A DNA stretch of 64,000 nucleotides from Eutrigla gurnardus (lineage: Eukaryota > Chordata > Actinopteri > Perciformes > Triglidae), in assembly GCA_963514095.1 (NCBI GenBank), contig OY741264.1:10711554-10775553 (forward strand). The letters are read 5' to 3'. Position numbers and translations under genes: made by a program. The notes under the pieces were generated by a model. The model made no database searches, was not told where the DNA came from, and saw nothing but the letters and a program-made list of their open reading frames with translations. Below, in pieces: positions 26,301 to 37,075 of the stretch (positions are counted from its first letter, which is position 1; each line of letters starts with the position of its first letter).

Positions 26301-29300
26301 CTGGGAAGAGAAGCTTTACAAGTCTCAAAGACTCCCAGCTAGCTGTCTCCCACTGCCAGTCTTAATGCTAAGCTAATTATCTTCTGCCTGTAGCTTCATA
26401 CTTAATGGATAGACATGAATGAGTCCAGAAAACAGGAAATAAGTCAAAATTCTGCACTTCTGGTTCCCTCATTTCGAAAGTCAATGGGTTTCTGAACAGG
26501 CGGCTGCCAACAAGCGGCTAAATGAGATTACAAAACGTCCATCTTTACAGCATCGTTGTGCATACTCATAACTACATTCATCCTTCAAAAATAATAGCAA
26601 TGGTGTTCATTTGTGAAGATTATCTTCCTGAACAAAGCGCGTAAGTATCAGAAACCTTTGTTTTCCACAGAGCCAATTTATTCTGCAATTATTCAAAATT
26701 GTGTTTTTGTTGAGGGAATCATGTGATGCTAACTTCCAGGGTTGGCCTACAAAAATATGTCATCTCCGCACCTCTCCATTCCCATCGAACTATTGTCAAG
26801 AAAGTGAGCTAGTGCATTTCTCAACACTGTTCTTTTTAATACTGCTTAATGACCATGAACTGCAGAGAATGGCATGCAAAACATGAATTTTCAAAATTGG
26901 TAATTTAATACCTTAATGTGCTTTGTCTTTTTTTTTCTAAAAGCATAGTGCATGTTCATGTCATCAGCATCCTGAAGCTAGCATGTGTGGCAGTCAGTTT
27001 TGCATCCCAAACCAGAATGTAGATAAACATTTCATGAATTTGGCATCAAGTCACAATTTGATTGAGTATCTCAGTTTTCATCCTGTGTTGCTCTACCATG
27101 ATGCATTGCCTGACCAGACATGATTGCTCTAAATTAGAACATTCTGAACTTTTTTATTGTTTTGAGTAATTGACACACACATAAAGTGTACAACATCTGT
27201 TATCCACAACAAGATACTTTAGATTACTTTTGTTTTACAGAGATTCTCGCCAATGGCTAGTTAGGGTTGCTTCACAGACCTCTAGTGTTCTTCCCCTGAC
27301 ATTCTGCCCATGTAGATGTATTCCTGCTTCCCAGTAGACAGTCAGTCAGTCAGAGCCTTAACATTTGGATTTAAGTATCGCTGAGCCCCCGTGGAATGTC
27401 TTAGTCATGGAGAGAAATGAACAGTGAGGGAGCCAAATCTCTTTTATTTTTTTGTTGTTCAATTTCTGTCGCATGAACCAGTCATTTTGTTCCATGGACT
27501 GTAGTTGCACTTATTAATACAGTAACTATCCTAGTAATACTACCAAATATTTTTGTTATATTTAGTATATTAACTGTTTCACTTTTTGTGAATCAGTAGC
27601 TGGAATCTCCCCTCAGAAACGTGAATCAGAAACCTGAATTCCAGCTTAACATTTTGTGATGCTTCTAAATGAGAAAATCAAACCCAGGCTAAAGTATTTC
27701 AGTAGGCACAATCAAGAAAGAGAAAATGAGTGAGTTGGTGTGAAGATTTGAAACATAAAACAATCAAAAACAATACAGAGACAGTATATAGTGCAGAGTG
27801 GAGCATCAGCCTGCAGTTATTATACACGTGCAATGAGCTGATATAATAAAGTGCAAAAGATGCAATACAATAAAGCACAACACTCAGAAATCCATGTCAT
27901 TTAAGTGTTGAGTGTTACTGTCAGAGGGCCGCCACAAGTCTAACTTCTTCCTTACTCTTCTCAACAGAGTGACATCAATTATCGGTGGTCAGATGGCAGT
28001 GACACGGTGTTCACGCACTGGGCAGATGATGACGACTTTGTGACGGGAGAGTGTGTGTACATGGACGTGAGCGGCGGCTGGCGGAGAGCCGACTGTGAGA
28101 CTCCGCTGCCAGGAGCCCTGTGTCATGTTCCCCCACCGAGTCAGTGTTACTTCTATGAAAAATCAGAGCTCACTCAACACTGCAGCTCTTCAGCTGCTGA
28201 GTTTCCGTCACTCGTTATGTGTGAAACCGTTTTCTGACTTTCTCATCTCTCTCCCACTCTCTCTCTCTCTCACACAGGCAATAAACCATTCATCTCATAC
28301 GAGGTGCAGTGTCCCTCTACGTGGGTGAAATTCAGACGTGGCTGTTACAACTTTGAGCCTGTGGTGCAGAAACTTACATTCGAAGAGTCAAGAAAGCATT
28401 GCAGGCAGAAAGGTAGGGGTTCATAAGGTGTGATGTGTAATGTGGGTGTCGTTTTTGTTTCGATAACAATGGTATGATTGAAAATTTGAAAAATATGTTA
28501 AGTCACTGTAACCTGCAGGATGGAATGGACACTCCCCCTACAGGTCAAATACAGCAGCTGCTCTGAAAGGCACTGGGTTTTGGAAAAATAGGTGTACGTT
28601 CCAATACCCTTACTACCATACTGTTTAGTATGCCAGAAACATATTTAGCATTTCTCAATACATAGTATGTCAAATGCAGTGTGCTAAAAATGCCACTGCA
28701 TCCGATCATTTTTCTAACTATTTTGACCATTTTGACAATTCTCTGTATAGCAGCTATGCGGGCATGAGGGTCAAAGTTCAAGGTTGAGTGTTATGACAAA
28801 GTAGTATCTCTCAGTTAAATGCAAACTGCATGCATCAGCAAGCTGTAAGGGCATCTGTCCCACTGCCGCTTTCAATTTCCAGTGTGTTGCAATACTTCAT
28901 CTTTGCCCACTATATTTGTTTTTAAGGGAACTGGTCGATTTGGTAAATGTGCCTAATTCTTATAGAGTTTCCCCAAAGATGTCAAACTAAACTACATCTT
29001 TTAAACTGTGCATGTAGTTATGAATTTATTGTGCTGCTGTCCCTTTCTAGCCAACACCTCAGATGTCCTGACCATTGAGAGTGACATCGAGAATCGCTTT
29101 GTTCTGGAGCAGCTGTGGATGCCGGGGTTTCTCCACCATGCCGTGTGGTTGGGGATGTACTTCAACACTGACAGTAAGCATCTATTACTATCAATCTTGC
29201 ATAGCCATCAAATGATCATGATCCCCTGCAATCTCAATTCAATTAAATTGTGGCCCCTGCCTTTAGCTGATTCTATAGCTTGGGTGGATGGTTCACCTTT

Positions 29301-31808
29301 GGAGTACACCAACTGGCTCAACAGACCGCCGGACTCCAAGCTGCTGACTGCAGATGCCTGTGTTACTATCAGGGTGCGTGACGGTTTGTGGCACCTGTCA
29401 CAGTGCAGCGAGCGTCTCGGCTTCATCTGCAAAATCAGCTCAGGTACGTTGAGCTGGGGCCCTTCTGAACAAATATTGGGTTGATTGTATTGGACTCATG
29501 CAACATTACTGGAATATTCGTTGACCACATTCTGGATGTGGGTCCCAAAAATGATGATAAGTTGACATGGCTGTTATTGTAGATTTAAAAAAATCCATCC
29601 TTCTGCAAAACAGGCCTGGAAGATACTTCAACAGTCCACATGTCAGTGTAAACAGAGAGGTGTGTGTTTCTTCAGGATAGGAGGCTTTTCATCTGCAAGG
29701 TTCACTACTGTTTTGAGATTTAGATACTTTTTTCCAAGCCTGAAAACCAAGTATGTGCTTGTCACAGAAACCTAAGATCTACTATGTATGAGTTTCAGAG
29801 TTGCAACAGAGATGCAAAGGTAGATAAAATAGTTGGAAAAGCGCATTAACATACATAATTTCCTACTGATCCTTTTGATATTCGTGGCGACACTATTTTT
29901 GAACAAGATCACATTTCATAGTGATGAGCCTTCGGAGAAGTGATGCCGGTGTTGACTTTCGTCTCGGCTCATACCACATGCTCTGAATACCTGAGATGAT
30001 ACATGAGAAGTCATGCTGAACTCCACTGTATGTTCTTTTGCAGATGTAATTACTGAGGTGGAAGTGGAACCGCTAAATGGTAAAGTGCACTTTAATTTCA
30101 ATGCCATGAGTGTGAGCATTTTGTTTTGCATTGTGAAGCTCTAAGCTCAGTGAGGATGCAGTGTACGATTAAACATGCTGAAAGTGATGCATCATTTACA
30201 CAATCTGTGGTACAAATACAGCAAACAGTGGTGGAACATAACTACACACCAAAATATAAACACAGCACTATTGTTTTTGTTCCAAATTTCAGGAGTAAAA
30301 GATCTAAGACTCTTTCTATGCACACAAAAGGCTTATTGTTAGTGAACACTGCTAACATAATCCATCCACCCGGCAGATGTGGCATATCAAATGCTGATTA
30401 AACACTCTTAGAAAAAAGAAAGCATAAAAAAAGTCTTAGATCCTTTATTTCAACTCATAAGAAATGGTAGAAATACAAAAATGTTATATTTTTGTAGTAA
30501 AAATAATGTCAAGATACTTCTTTACTTGAGTATATCCATTTTATGCAACTTTATACTGCTTTACAAAAAAAATATTTTTACTCCACTATATTCAGTAACA
30601 GCTTTCGGTACTTTCGTTACTACATAGATTACAATTTTAAACACCATTCCTCTTCAGTGAAAACCATGAACTGTATCTCCAAATATAGTGATTTTCAACA
30701 TTTTTTCCTCTGATAAACTGAGGGACGAACTATTCCTTAATAGATTGAGAAAACTTTAATTCTTAAGCTAAATAAACTACTTAAAAAGCCTCTTTTACCA
30801 GCTGAAAATGCATCATCACAAAGCTGAAAATAGGGCTGTTTTGTCTTTAAGAGATGCAAGGTTCCCATAGGACAGCATGCAAACATGATCTTGCAGAATA
30901 TGATGTATTATCACTGTAGATTAAACTACCCAACAGTATATAAAGGAGTCGCCATTTGAACAACTTTTAACATCTACAGCAGTAAAATACAACATAAAGT
31001 CTGCAGCAGTGATATGAATCCAGAAACATCCTATTTAATATAAAACACTGACGGGGAACATTTTACTGCAGACAGACTACTTTTACTTTTGGTACTTTAA
31101 AGGAACAGTGTGCAGCATGTGTGGTCTTAAAATGGCAGTAATGGAATATAATATTAGGCCACACATTAAAACTATGACTACATAGGGGTGGGCGTGTGTA
31201 GAAGTAGTCGGGATGACTTGCATATGGACTCGCCTTCTGCTTTGGTGCTTGTTATGAAGGCGAGTCGGTCGGTAACACTCACATAGAGGTGTCGTGACCC
31301 CCATGGAGAAATGTATGTCCATAAAATGGAGCTGTATCAATGGAATGGATTTTTGCATCGGATTCTCACTACTAACCACTAGATGGTGCTGTAGTGTTTC
31401 TAATTATTTTGGTGTGATTGTATGCATCAAGGGTCAAATTATGCATTTATGAAGTTCTTCAGAGGAGATTTAAAAAAAAAAAAGTCTCAATATATATTGC
31501 GTATCGCGATATTACCTAAAAATATTGGGTTATTATGTATAGACCATATCGCCCAGCACTACATTAAAGCTATCACGTTGTGCATTTCAGGTTTACATGA
31601 CGGTGTCATCCCCGCTGCGGTGCTGGTGGCTGTACTCATCTTTGCCCTGCTGGCAGGAGCGTTGTGGTTTGTGTACAAGAGGAACGCTTCACGTTTCCGT
31701 GGGCTTCCTACGCTCGGCAGCGCCTATTACAGACAAACAAGCTCACAGGCCACGGAGTCGGATGGCAACGTGCTGATCACAGACTTGGAGGCTTTCTCGG
31801 GAGAATAA
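13095..31808 (+). CDS. pla2r1: Secretory phospholipase A2 receptor (30 coding exons, 1480 aa)
   Basis: Type I endocytic receptor of the mannose-receptor family. The family member binds secreted phospholipases A2 and is the autoantigen of human membranous nephropathy (family knowledge). Seen: signal peptide (1 to about 31), ricin-B-like Cys-rich domain (about 47-172, LWWRC), fibronectin type II domain (about 174-231), eight C-type-lectin-like domains (about 234-1395), one membrane segment (about 1414-1436) and a 44-residue tail. The tail ending NVLITDLEAFSGE resembles the human PLA2R1 ending NILISDLE, which is why this is pla2r1 and not mrc1. Human PLA2R1 is 1463 aa. The ATG at 13095 has a good context (G at -3, G at +4). 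It lies 1.5 kb after itgb6 and 2.4 kb before its paralogue ly75, all on the same strand. Confidence 0.95.
13234..14108 (+). other. pla2r1 intron 1, no feature seen
   Basis: AT-rich intron with a short ATTT tandem near 13425-13444. No other structure noted. Confidence 0.5.
15097..16993 (+). other. pla2r1: pla2r1 exons 4-9: CTLD1 and CTLD2
   Basis: CTLD1 exons: 15097-15261, 15456-15569, 15873-16022. CTLD2 exons: 16314-16508, 16613-16776, 16883-16993. Each domain shows the fold's WIG motif (VWIGLNH, VWIGLW) and paired cysteines. No EPN or QPD sugar-binding triplet is seen. Confidence 0.9.
16994..18331 (+). other. pla2r1 intron 9, no clear feature
   Basis: About 1.3 kb intron. It holds low-complexity GGGGTAG- and CACACC-type sequence around 17900-18010 but no recognisable transposon or exon. 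The acceptor before exon 10 has a T-rich tract and ends TGTTGAG. Confidence 0.45.
19121..19190. repeat. Fragment of a dispersed fish repeat (candidate)
   Basis: The segment around CAATCAATCCAGTTTTATTT followed by ATATAGAACATCC resembles a dispersed element that I recall as common in teleost introns. Only a short piece is present and the family is not named. Confidence 0.4.
20352..20383. repeat. (CA)n microsatellite
   Basis: About 16 CA units, starting about 30 bases after the donor of pla2r1 exon 15. Confidence 0.9.
20923..21967 (+). other. pla2r1 intron 17, no feature seen
   Basis: About 1 kb, AT-rich on the left and more CpG-containing near 21630-21900. No exon or known element is recognised. 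Confidence 0.45.
22928..23147. mobile_element. MITE-like element with short terminal inverted repeats
   Basis: The left end carries AGTGTGTAGAATTT. The right end, read on the other strand, carries AGTGTGTAGCATTT. The interior includes CATCTAGTGGTGAGG and ATGGCGGCC. The element sits in pla2r1 intron 20. A related copy with the same end sequence is at about 31098-31405. No coding potential. Confidence 0.65.
23469..23494. repeat. (TG)n tract abutting the exon 21 acceptor
   Basis: Thirteen TG units end five bases before pla2r1 exon 21 (starting 23500), replacing the usual pyrimidine tract. The array itself is clear; its splicing effect is inferred. Confidence 0.9.
26143..26405. mobile_element. 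Palindromic MITE with about 45-base inverted ends
   Basis: The left arm contains CATGAAGCTACAACC and TTAGCTAGCTTAGCATGAAG. The right arm contains the reverse complement as TTAATGCTAAGCTAATTATC and TGTAGCTTCATA. The arms match along roughly 45 bases, so the transcript could fold into a long stem. It sits in pla2r1 intron 24. A diverged relative is at 52490-52795. Confidence 0.7.
26406..27967 (+). other. Rest of pla2r1 intron 24, no feature seen
   Basis: AT-rich intronic DNA. I see no exon, no further transposon I can delimit and no conserved-looking frame. Confidence 0.45.
31098..31405. mobile_element. MITE-like element, second copy
   Basis: Begins TAAAGGAACAGTGTGCAGCA, matching the reverse-complemented right end of the 22928-23147 element, and ends with ACCACTAGATGG, matching that element's CATCTAGTGGT. 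It has a different, longer interior. Located in pla2r1 intron 29. Confidence 0.6.
31484..31565. repeat. Fragment of a dispersed repeat (ATATCGC-type)
   Basis: Contains ATTGCGTATCGCGATATTAC and CCATATCGCCCAGCACTACA, a combination I recall from a dispersed teleost DNA-transposon family. Only one end is present. Confidence 0.45.
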
Positions 31809-32615
31809 CACTTTAAGATCTCTGTAGTTCGCCCGTTCTCTGTCCGTCTCTCGCCATTTCCCCATCAGGTCTGAATGCCACATGACACTGTGAAGCTGCG
31901 ACTCCTCAGGACACTGGCGAGATGACGACAGCACACTTTTCTCTGTCATTTGTGAATGTGTTTGAAGGTTGCCAGTTGCTCTCAACAGTTTTTAATTCAT
32001 TCAAAACTTCTAAATGAGATAAATGTTTGTGAAGATATTTGTTGTGTTGACAATGAAGAGCCCACAATTGAATTTCTAGATGTGACAAAGTTCACATAAA
32101 TGAGAATGTCGAAGAAGGGATGCTTGAGAGCTTAAAACTTGTTAAAAGATATAGTGAACATGTGATGCTTGTTATAATCCGCAGTATTTAATTCTTTTTA
32201 ATTGGTGTACGATATTTAGGAGAATTATTTGGACAAGGTTTTGGTCTACAAAAATAAATAAAATAAGTGAAATAAACTATATATTCATGACTTTCATTGT
32301 CATGAATAAGAGATTGATGTCAAAATAGAAATTACAGTGATGTTTGTGATGAATTTATATTTCATTCAGAGGAGCTGTTCGAGCTGCATACAGCCATTTT
32401 GTCAGTATTACTTTTGTATTTTTATTTTATTTTTTTAAGTACACATGCAGTATATTGATAAAGGAGTATTTGTATGTTCAAAACTAACGGAACATGTGTA
32501 AGGCATAGTTGATGATTGGATTGTTTCTCTTGTTCACATTTGTCTGCTGATGCAAAACAAATTATTAGATGTATTTTTGCACAATTTTCTTTGTATTTTA
32601 ATAAATTGCAGTCAG
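31809..32615 (+). other. pla2r1: pla2r1 3' UTR with alternative poly(A) signals
   Basis: AATAAA signals at 32253-32258 and 32271-32276 predict a short 3' UTR ending near 32290. A further AATAAA at 32600-32605 could extend it to about 32620. Confidence 0.65.
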
Positions 32616-34045
32616 GCTTACAATTTCACTTTCAACACTAAGTGAGAAACAGGAATCGGAAAAAGAGGTACTCCCCAGGGAACTCCTTAGTGAACTCCCC
32701 TGAACGTTTCCCTTTTCAGACTATTAACTACTTCACCTTTTTAGATTTTATAGGACAGCAGCATGACCATCAAGTGGTATTTTGTAACATCCTCATTGCA
32801 AAATAACTGTGACAATGTATCATCTATACCCTTTTAAGCTTTTTGGTTGTCAATTGTTTGTTCCCGTGCTAGTAATTTAGGACTCTCCTTTTGGATAAAT
32901 GTGCTGCTATTAATAGAGACTGGTCATAAAATACAACAGGCCTGCTTGTAGTGTTTCGCCATCACTCCAGATTGGGAAATCAAAGGTCAGAGAATGCTTT
33001 CCTTATTTTTACACAATAAAAAAACAGAAAGAAAGTCACGTGAACACGAGCAGCCAGATTGACTTTTGTGTTCCAGTCCTCAGTGGCTCGATTTAAAAGT
33101 TCAGCTATAGTGCTTGTGAGCTGTGGAGATGGTTTCCTACTGATGAAGTGATTAGGCAAAGCAAGTTAGAATTTAAAAACGAAAGCATCTATAATAAAAT
33201 ATTACCTTTGATTCTTTTTACCGTGAATTAATCTCTCAGTGATTTACTGTATATAACAGACATACCACAAATATCGTAAAACATTGCAGAATTTGTAGAC
33301 ATTTATGTAAAAATCGAATAATCGCATAATGTTTAATTGATCTTAATAAAAGGCACTCCGACCAGCCCATTAGATAAAGATGTCAGCGTCTGGCATCAGC
33401 CAATAATGGAGAGAATGAGACAGCAAAGTGCTGTTATTGACCCTTCATTTTCCCTGATAGTGTCTGACATCAGGATGTCAAGTGATTAATAATTCACAGC
33501 AGCTGCTGCGTTACACAGAAACATTAAGCGCTACTCTGCGTACGAGACTAATCATTAATGCTCTGCTGCTGCTCTTCATCTCCAGTCTGAAGGAAAACAA
33601 CGTGCGTGCGTTTCAGGTGACGGAAACAGCCGAGTGAGCGCGAAGCAGCGTGTAATGGATATCCGCGCTTTAAGGGAACGTGAAGGGAGGGCACCAACGA
33701 ACTGGGCAAGAAGACCGAAGACGGAAGACGAGTCGTGACGCATTCAAAATAGAACCGTTGCGTGGTCGTTCACACGGACCCTCCAGGCCTCCATTGAACA
33801 AAATAGTCAAAATGTTCATATGTTAAGTAAAGGTTCTGAGATAATAAACGCATGAACCATTTTTTTTGTGTTTGTTTACCAATTATTCGATTTGACTAAG
33901 TTTATTTAAATTATGTGTGTTGGTTTTGTTTGATAGTTTTCGTGGTGGGCGATCCCTTTCAACCAGTTAGTCGACCTTTATTTTCTAGGTTAAACCGGAA
34001 GTGCATCCCTTCGTCGTCGTTAGCGCTGGCCGTGCTGCTAGCTTG
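32616..34045. other. pla2r1-ly75 intergenic region and ly75 promoter
   Basis: AT-rich sequence up to about 33,580, then CpG-richer DNA (33,590-33,780 and 33,995-34,080) that probably contains the ly75 promoter. No TATA box stands out and no gene is visible. Confidence 0.5.
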
Positions 34046-34084
34046 ATGGTGTCGTCGGAGCGGGACTCGGGGAAACACAATTGA
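34046..34084 (+). promoter_or_regulatory. Short uORF in the ly75 leader (candidate)
   Basis: ATG at 34046 opens a 13-codon frame (stop included) closed by TGA, 125 bases before the ly75 start. It would count only if the transcript begins upstream of it. Confidence 0.3.
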
Positions 34085-34209
34085 CAGTTGAGAGAACAAC
34101 TGGGTTAACGTTGGTTATTGATCGGCCTATATTTATTCTTCAACACTCCGGGAGGACGGATTCTTTTTTTTTTTTTTCTTTTTTTTAATTGCAAAAAACT
34201 GCCGTCACG

Positions 34210-36590
34210 ATGCCGAGAATAAGCCAGGCGACACTTTGCCTTTGTTTGTTGACTGTGTTTGGCACAACAGTTTTCTTGGGAACTTGCTCGCCGGCTAACG
34301 TGAAAGGTTTCGGTAAGTAGCTACACGTCTCTGTCACTTTTCACACTCAACTGCGGACACGCCGTTTGTCCGGTTCACTTACGACGTGATAAGTTCGTCC
34401 GCAAAACACGCGACTTCAATATGCGAGGACAATAGCTTCAGAATCTTTAACAAGTGGAGGCGCATACACAACAACAGCTTTGAGTTTAAGTAGTTGGTAG
34501 TTTGACATTGTTCCCATCCCCCAGCGAGTTTGATGGCTGCCCATATTATTCTGACAGGTCCAACAAACCCTCCCTCCCCCAGTAGATCTGTAGTCCTCCA
34601 CATCTGTCATACTGTGTTGGCTAACAGCTAAGCACTGCTCACCAGAACACAGTAAAGCAGTAATGTGATGTAGTTTTCTATTTTAGAAAGCCATGCGAAC
34701 ATAATATAACATTTACCCAAGTTGTGTCCATTTTTCTTTTTTGTTCAGGTAACCACGCAGTTACTTGTATGTCTCTTCTGTATGATGCATTTCCCAACAT
34801 GAAGCAATATTTACTGCACATTTATGATCCATCAACTTCCTCATTTTATATATGTAAAGTGTTAATCCTCAAATAAAGGCCGGTTTCTCCTCCATAAAGT
34901 TTATTTAATTGGTTGGAGGGTTTGCCTGCAGCCATTTCTTTGTGATAGTCATCCTATGTCATGCATTTAACTGAGATTTTCTCAGGTATTATGTGATAAA
35001 TTAACAATCGACTCCTATTTCTAATACTTTCATTACCTCGAATCTCTTGCCAATATGAAAGATAAGCACACGGAATAAGAAAATGGCCACCATTTTTTTT
35101 GCTTCTATAAACAATACAGAGGAAATGATCTCAAGGTACAAAACTGTGTGTCGATTGTATGTCATTTGTGCCACATTGTTCTATCAAGGATTAGTTGTTT
35201 GTCTAGTCCAGTCTAGATCTTGATGGTGACAAAACTCATTATTTAAAACTGTGGTGTTTTCTGTATCTGTCCCATCACCACAGATGAGGATGCTTTCACC
35301 ATCCAGCACTTGAGCACAGGGTCGTGTCTGAGTACTGGGGCTTCGGCAAACTTGAGCCTCACCTCCTGTGACCCCAACAGCGGGTCCCAGCTGTGGAAGT
35401 GGGGCTCAAATCACCGGCTCTTCCATGTGGCCACATCCCTCTGCTTGGCGTTGGATGTTCCCTCAAAGGCACTGTCCCTGGTCGACTGTGGCTCCAACAT
35501 CCTGCTGTGGTGGCGTTGCCTGGATGGAGCAGTTTACACTGTTTATCAAATGGGCCTGGCGGTCAGCGATGGGAAAGTGTCCACCAAACGGGACACTAAT
35601 GACACTTGGGTAAGAGGAGCATCCCAGGACAGCGTCTGCCAGAGGGAGTACCGAGGTGAGTGTAGTTTGTCTTACCTGAGAGAATATTTACATACTGTAG
35701 ATCTGCCACATTATAGTGTTAAATTCAGTTTGTGTTGAGTGTAACACACTAGATGTCAGATAATCTTCTGAAATGTAACTTTGTGATATAGAGTTCCACC
35801 CTTGTATAGACAGCTATTACATCTGCTGACTTTTGTGTCACATGACAAAACAGGTTCTTGTGCATTTTAAACAGAGCCTGACTGGTTGGTTATCTTAATT
35901 CCTAGCTCTGTCACAACATGGTGTGTTTGAAACTTTCAGGCTTCCTCTGGGAGTATTTATGACTTGGCAAATAAATATCTGCGAGGTGCAGCCTTTCACT
36001 TTCGTTTCGTCGGTAGTGCTCATCACATGACTCTTTTGGCAAAGACCTATACCCTTAAAAATATGTAGAAATGTTAGGAAGTTCCAATAAATATATGTTT
36101 ATTGTATGTTCCACTCAAAATGCTCCACAAGAGTAGACAGGGAATGTGTATGTTAATCATTTTAGGTCCTAAACTGCACATTTCTTCCAGTAACTGTGTT
36201 ATTATGTACTAAATGATGTGTTGATTTGTTGTTGATTATCATTTGTAAAGTCTACAGTAATATTAAGTGACGTTATTTTTTAGGAATAGGAATTTTTGCT
36301 AAAATAGGAAAGTTGATGTCTATACCATGACTGTTTTTTTTTTTTCTTAGAAATGGCACAAATAGCAGACTTCTGTCTCTGACTTTGCTCTTTGCACACT
36401 TTTCCTCTCCATGCAGTTGTCCACACCACTGGTGGGAACGCTGAGGGCTCTCCCTGTGAGTTCCCCTTCAAATACAAAGGCATCTGGCATCACGGCTGCC
36501 TCCCAGATGCAGATTTCCCTGGACTGTCCTGGTGTGCCACCAAACCGGACTACGACCAAGACAGAAAGAAGGGACACTGTCTAACACCTG
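34210..36590 (+). other. ly75: ly75 exons 1-3: signal peptide, ricin-B, FN2
   Basis: Exons 34210-34312, 35284-35655 and 36417-36590, all joined in phase 1. The ricin-B exon carries LWWRC like pla2r1. The FN2 exon carries CEFPFKYKGIWHHGC and is 174 bases, the same length as in pla2r1. The ATG at 34210 opens the hydrophobic leader and follows a T-rich stretch (34164-34188). Confidence 0.92.
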
Positions 36591-37024
36591 GTATGTCGTT
36601 TTTTAAAAACCGTGGAGACATTCTGCAGCCTTTTCTAAATGTTGGCATTACTTTGAAACAATCTACTGTTGCATGACTTGATGTTTTCCAAACACACTTG
36701 TGACATCAGTGACCTACAATATCTGTTAAAAGTTGATTATAAATCTATTTTTCTTTGTAATAAATCATGTTAAGTTACATCCGGCATCCTCACACTGACA
36801 CTGTCTCTTTGACCTTGCAGAGGAGGGTTGCCAGACTCTGTTTGCTGGGCCGGAAGGGGAATCCTGCTTTGAGTTTGTTTCCGGTGTCACAGTGACCTGG
36901 CAGGAAGCTCTGGATTCATGTCGTAGTCAGGGAGCTGATCTGTTGAGTGTGTCAGTGCCTGATGATCTCCACTCCAAAACCAGTAAGACTGAGAGAGAGA
37001 GAGAGAGAGAGAGGAATGCTTCCC

Positions 37025-37075
<51 letters not shown>

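Larger units (their letters stand above)
25724..28139 (+). other. pla2r1: pla2r1 exons 24-25: CTLD7
   Basis: Exons 25724-25959 and 27968-28139, separated by a 2 kb intron. Motif HWIGLY. The two-exon layout and phases match ly75 CTLD7 (48127-48588) and CTLD9 (49903-50424). Confidence 0.9.
30080..31590 (+). other. pla2r1 intron 29
   Basis: About 1.5 kb. AT-rich for the first kilobase; the right half holds two repeat pieces listed separately (about 31098-31405 and 31484-31565). Confidence 0.5.
28278..31808 (+). other. pla2r1: pla2r1 exons 26-30: CTLD8, membrane segment, tail
   Basis: Exons 28278-28412, 29051-29173 and 29267-29443 encode CTLD8 (VWLGMY). Exon 29 (30044-30079, 36 bases) is an acidic linker with no ly75 counterpart. 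Exon 30 (31591-31808) encodes the membrane segment, a basic stop-transfer (YKRN) and the tail, which includes SAYY and SDGNVLITDLE, and ends at TAA 31806-31808. Confidence 0.9.

Noticed and set aside
13095..31808. Assignment of the first lectin-like receptor as mrc1 (mannose receptor)
   Set aside because: No EPN-type sugar site, no FENTLY-type tail, a PLA2R1-like tail ending, and a position next to itgb6 and ly75.
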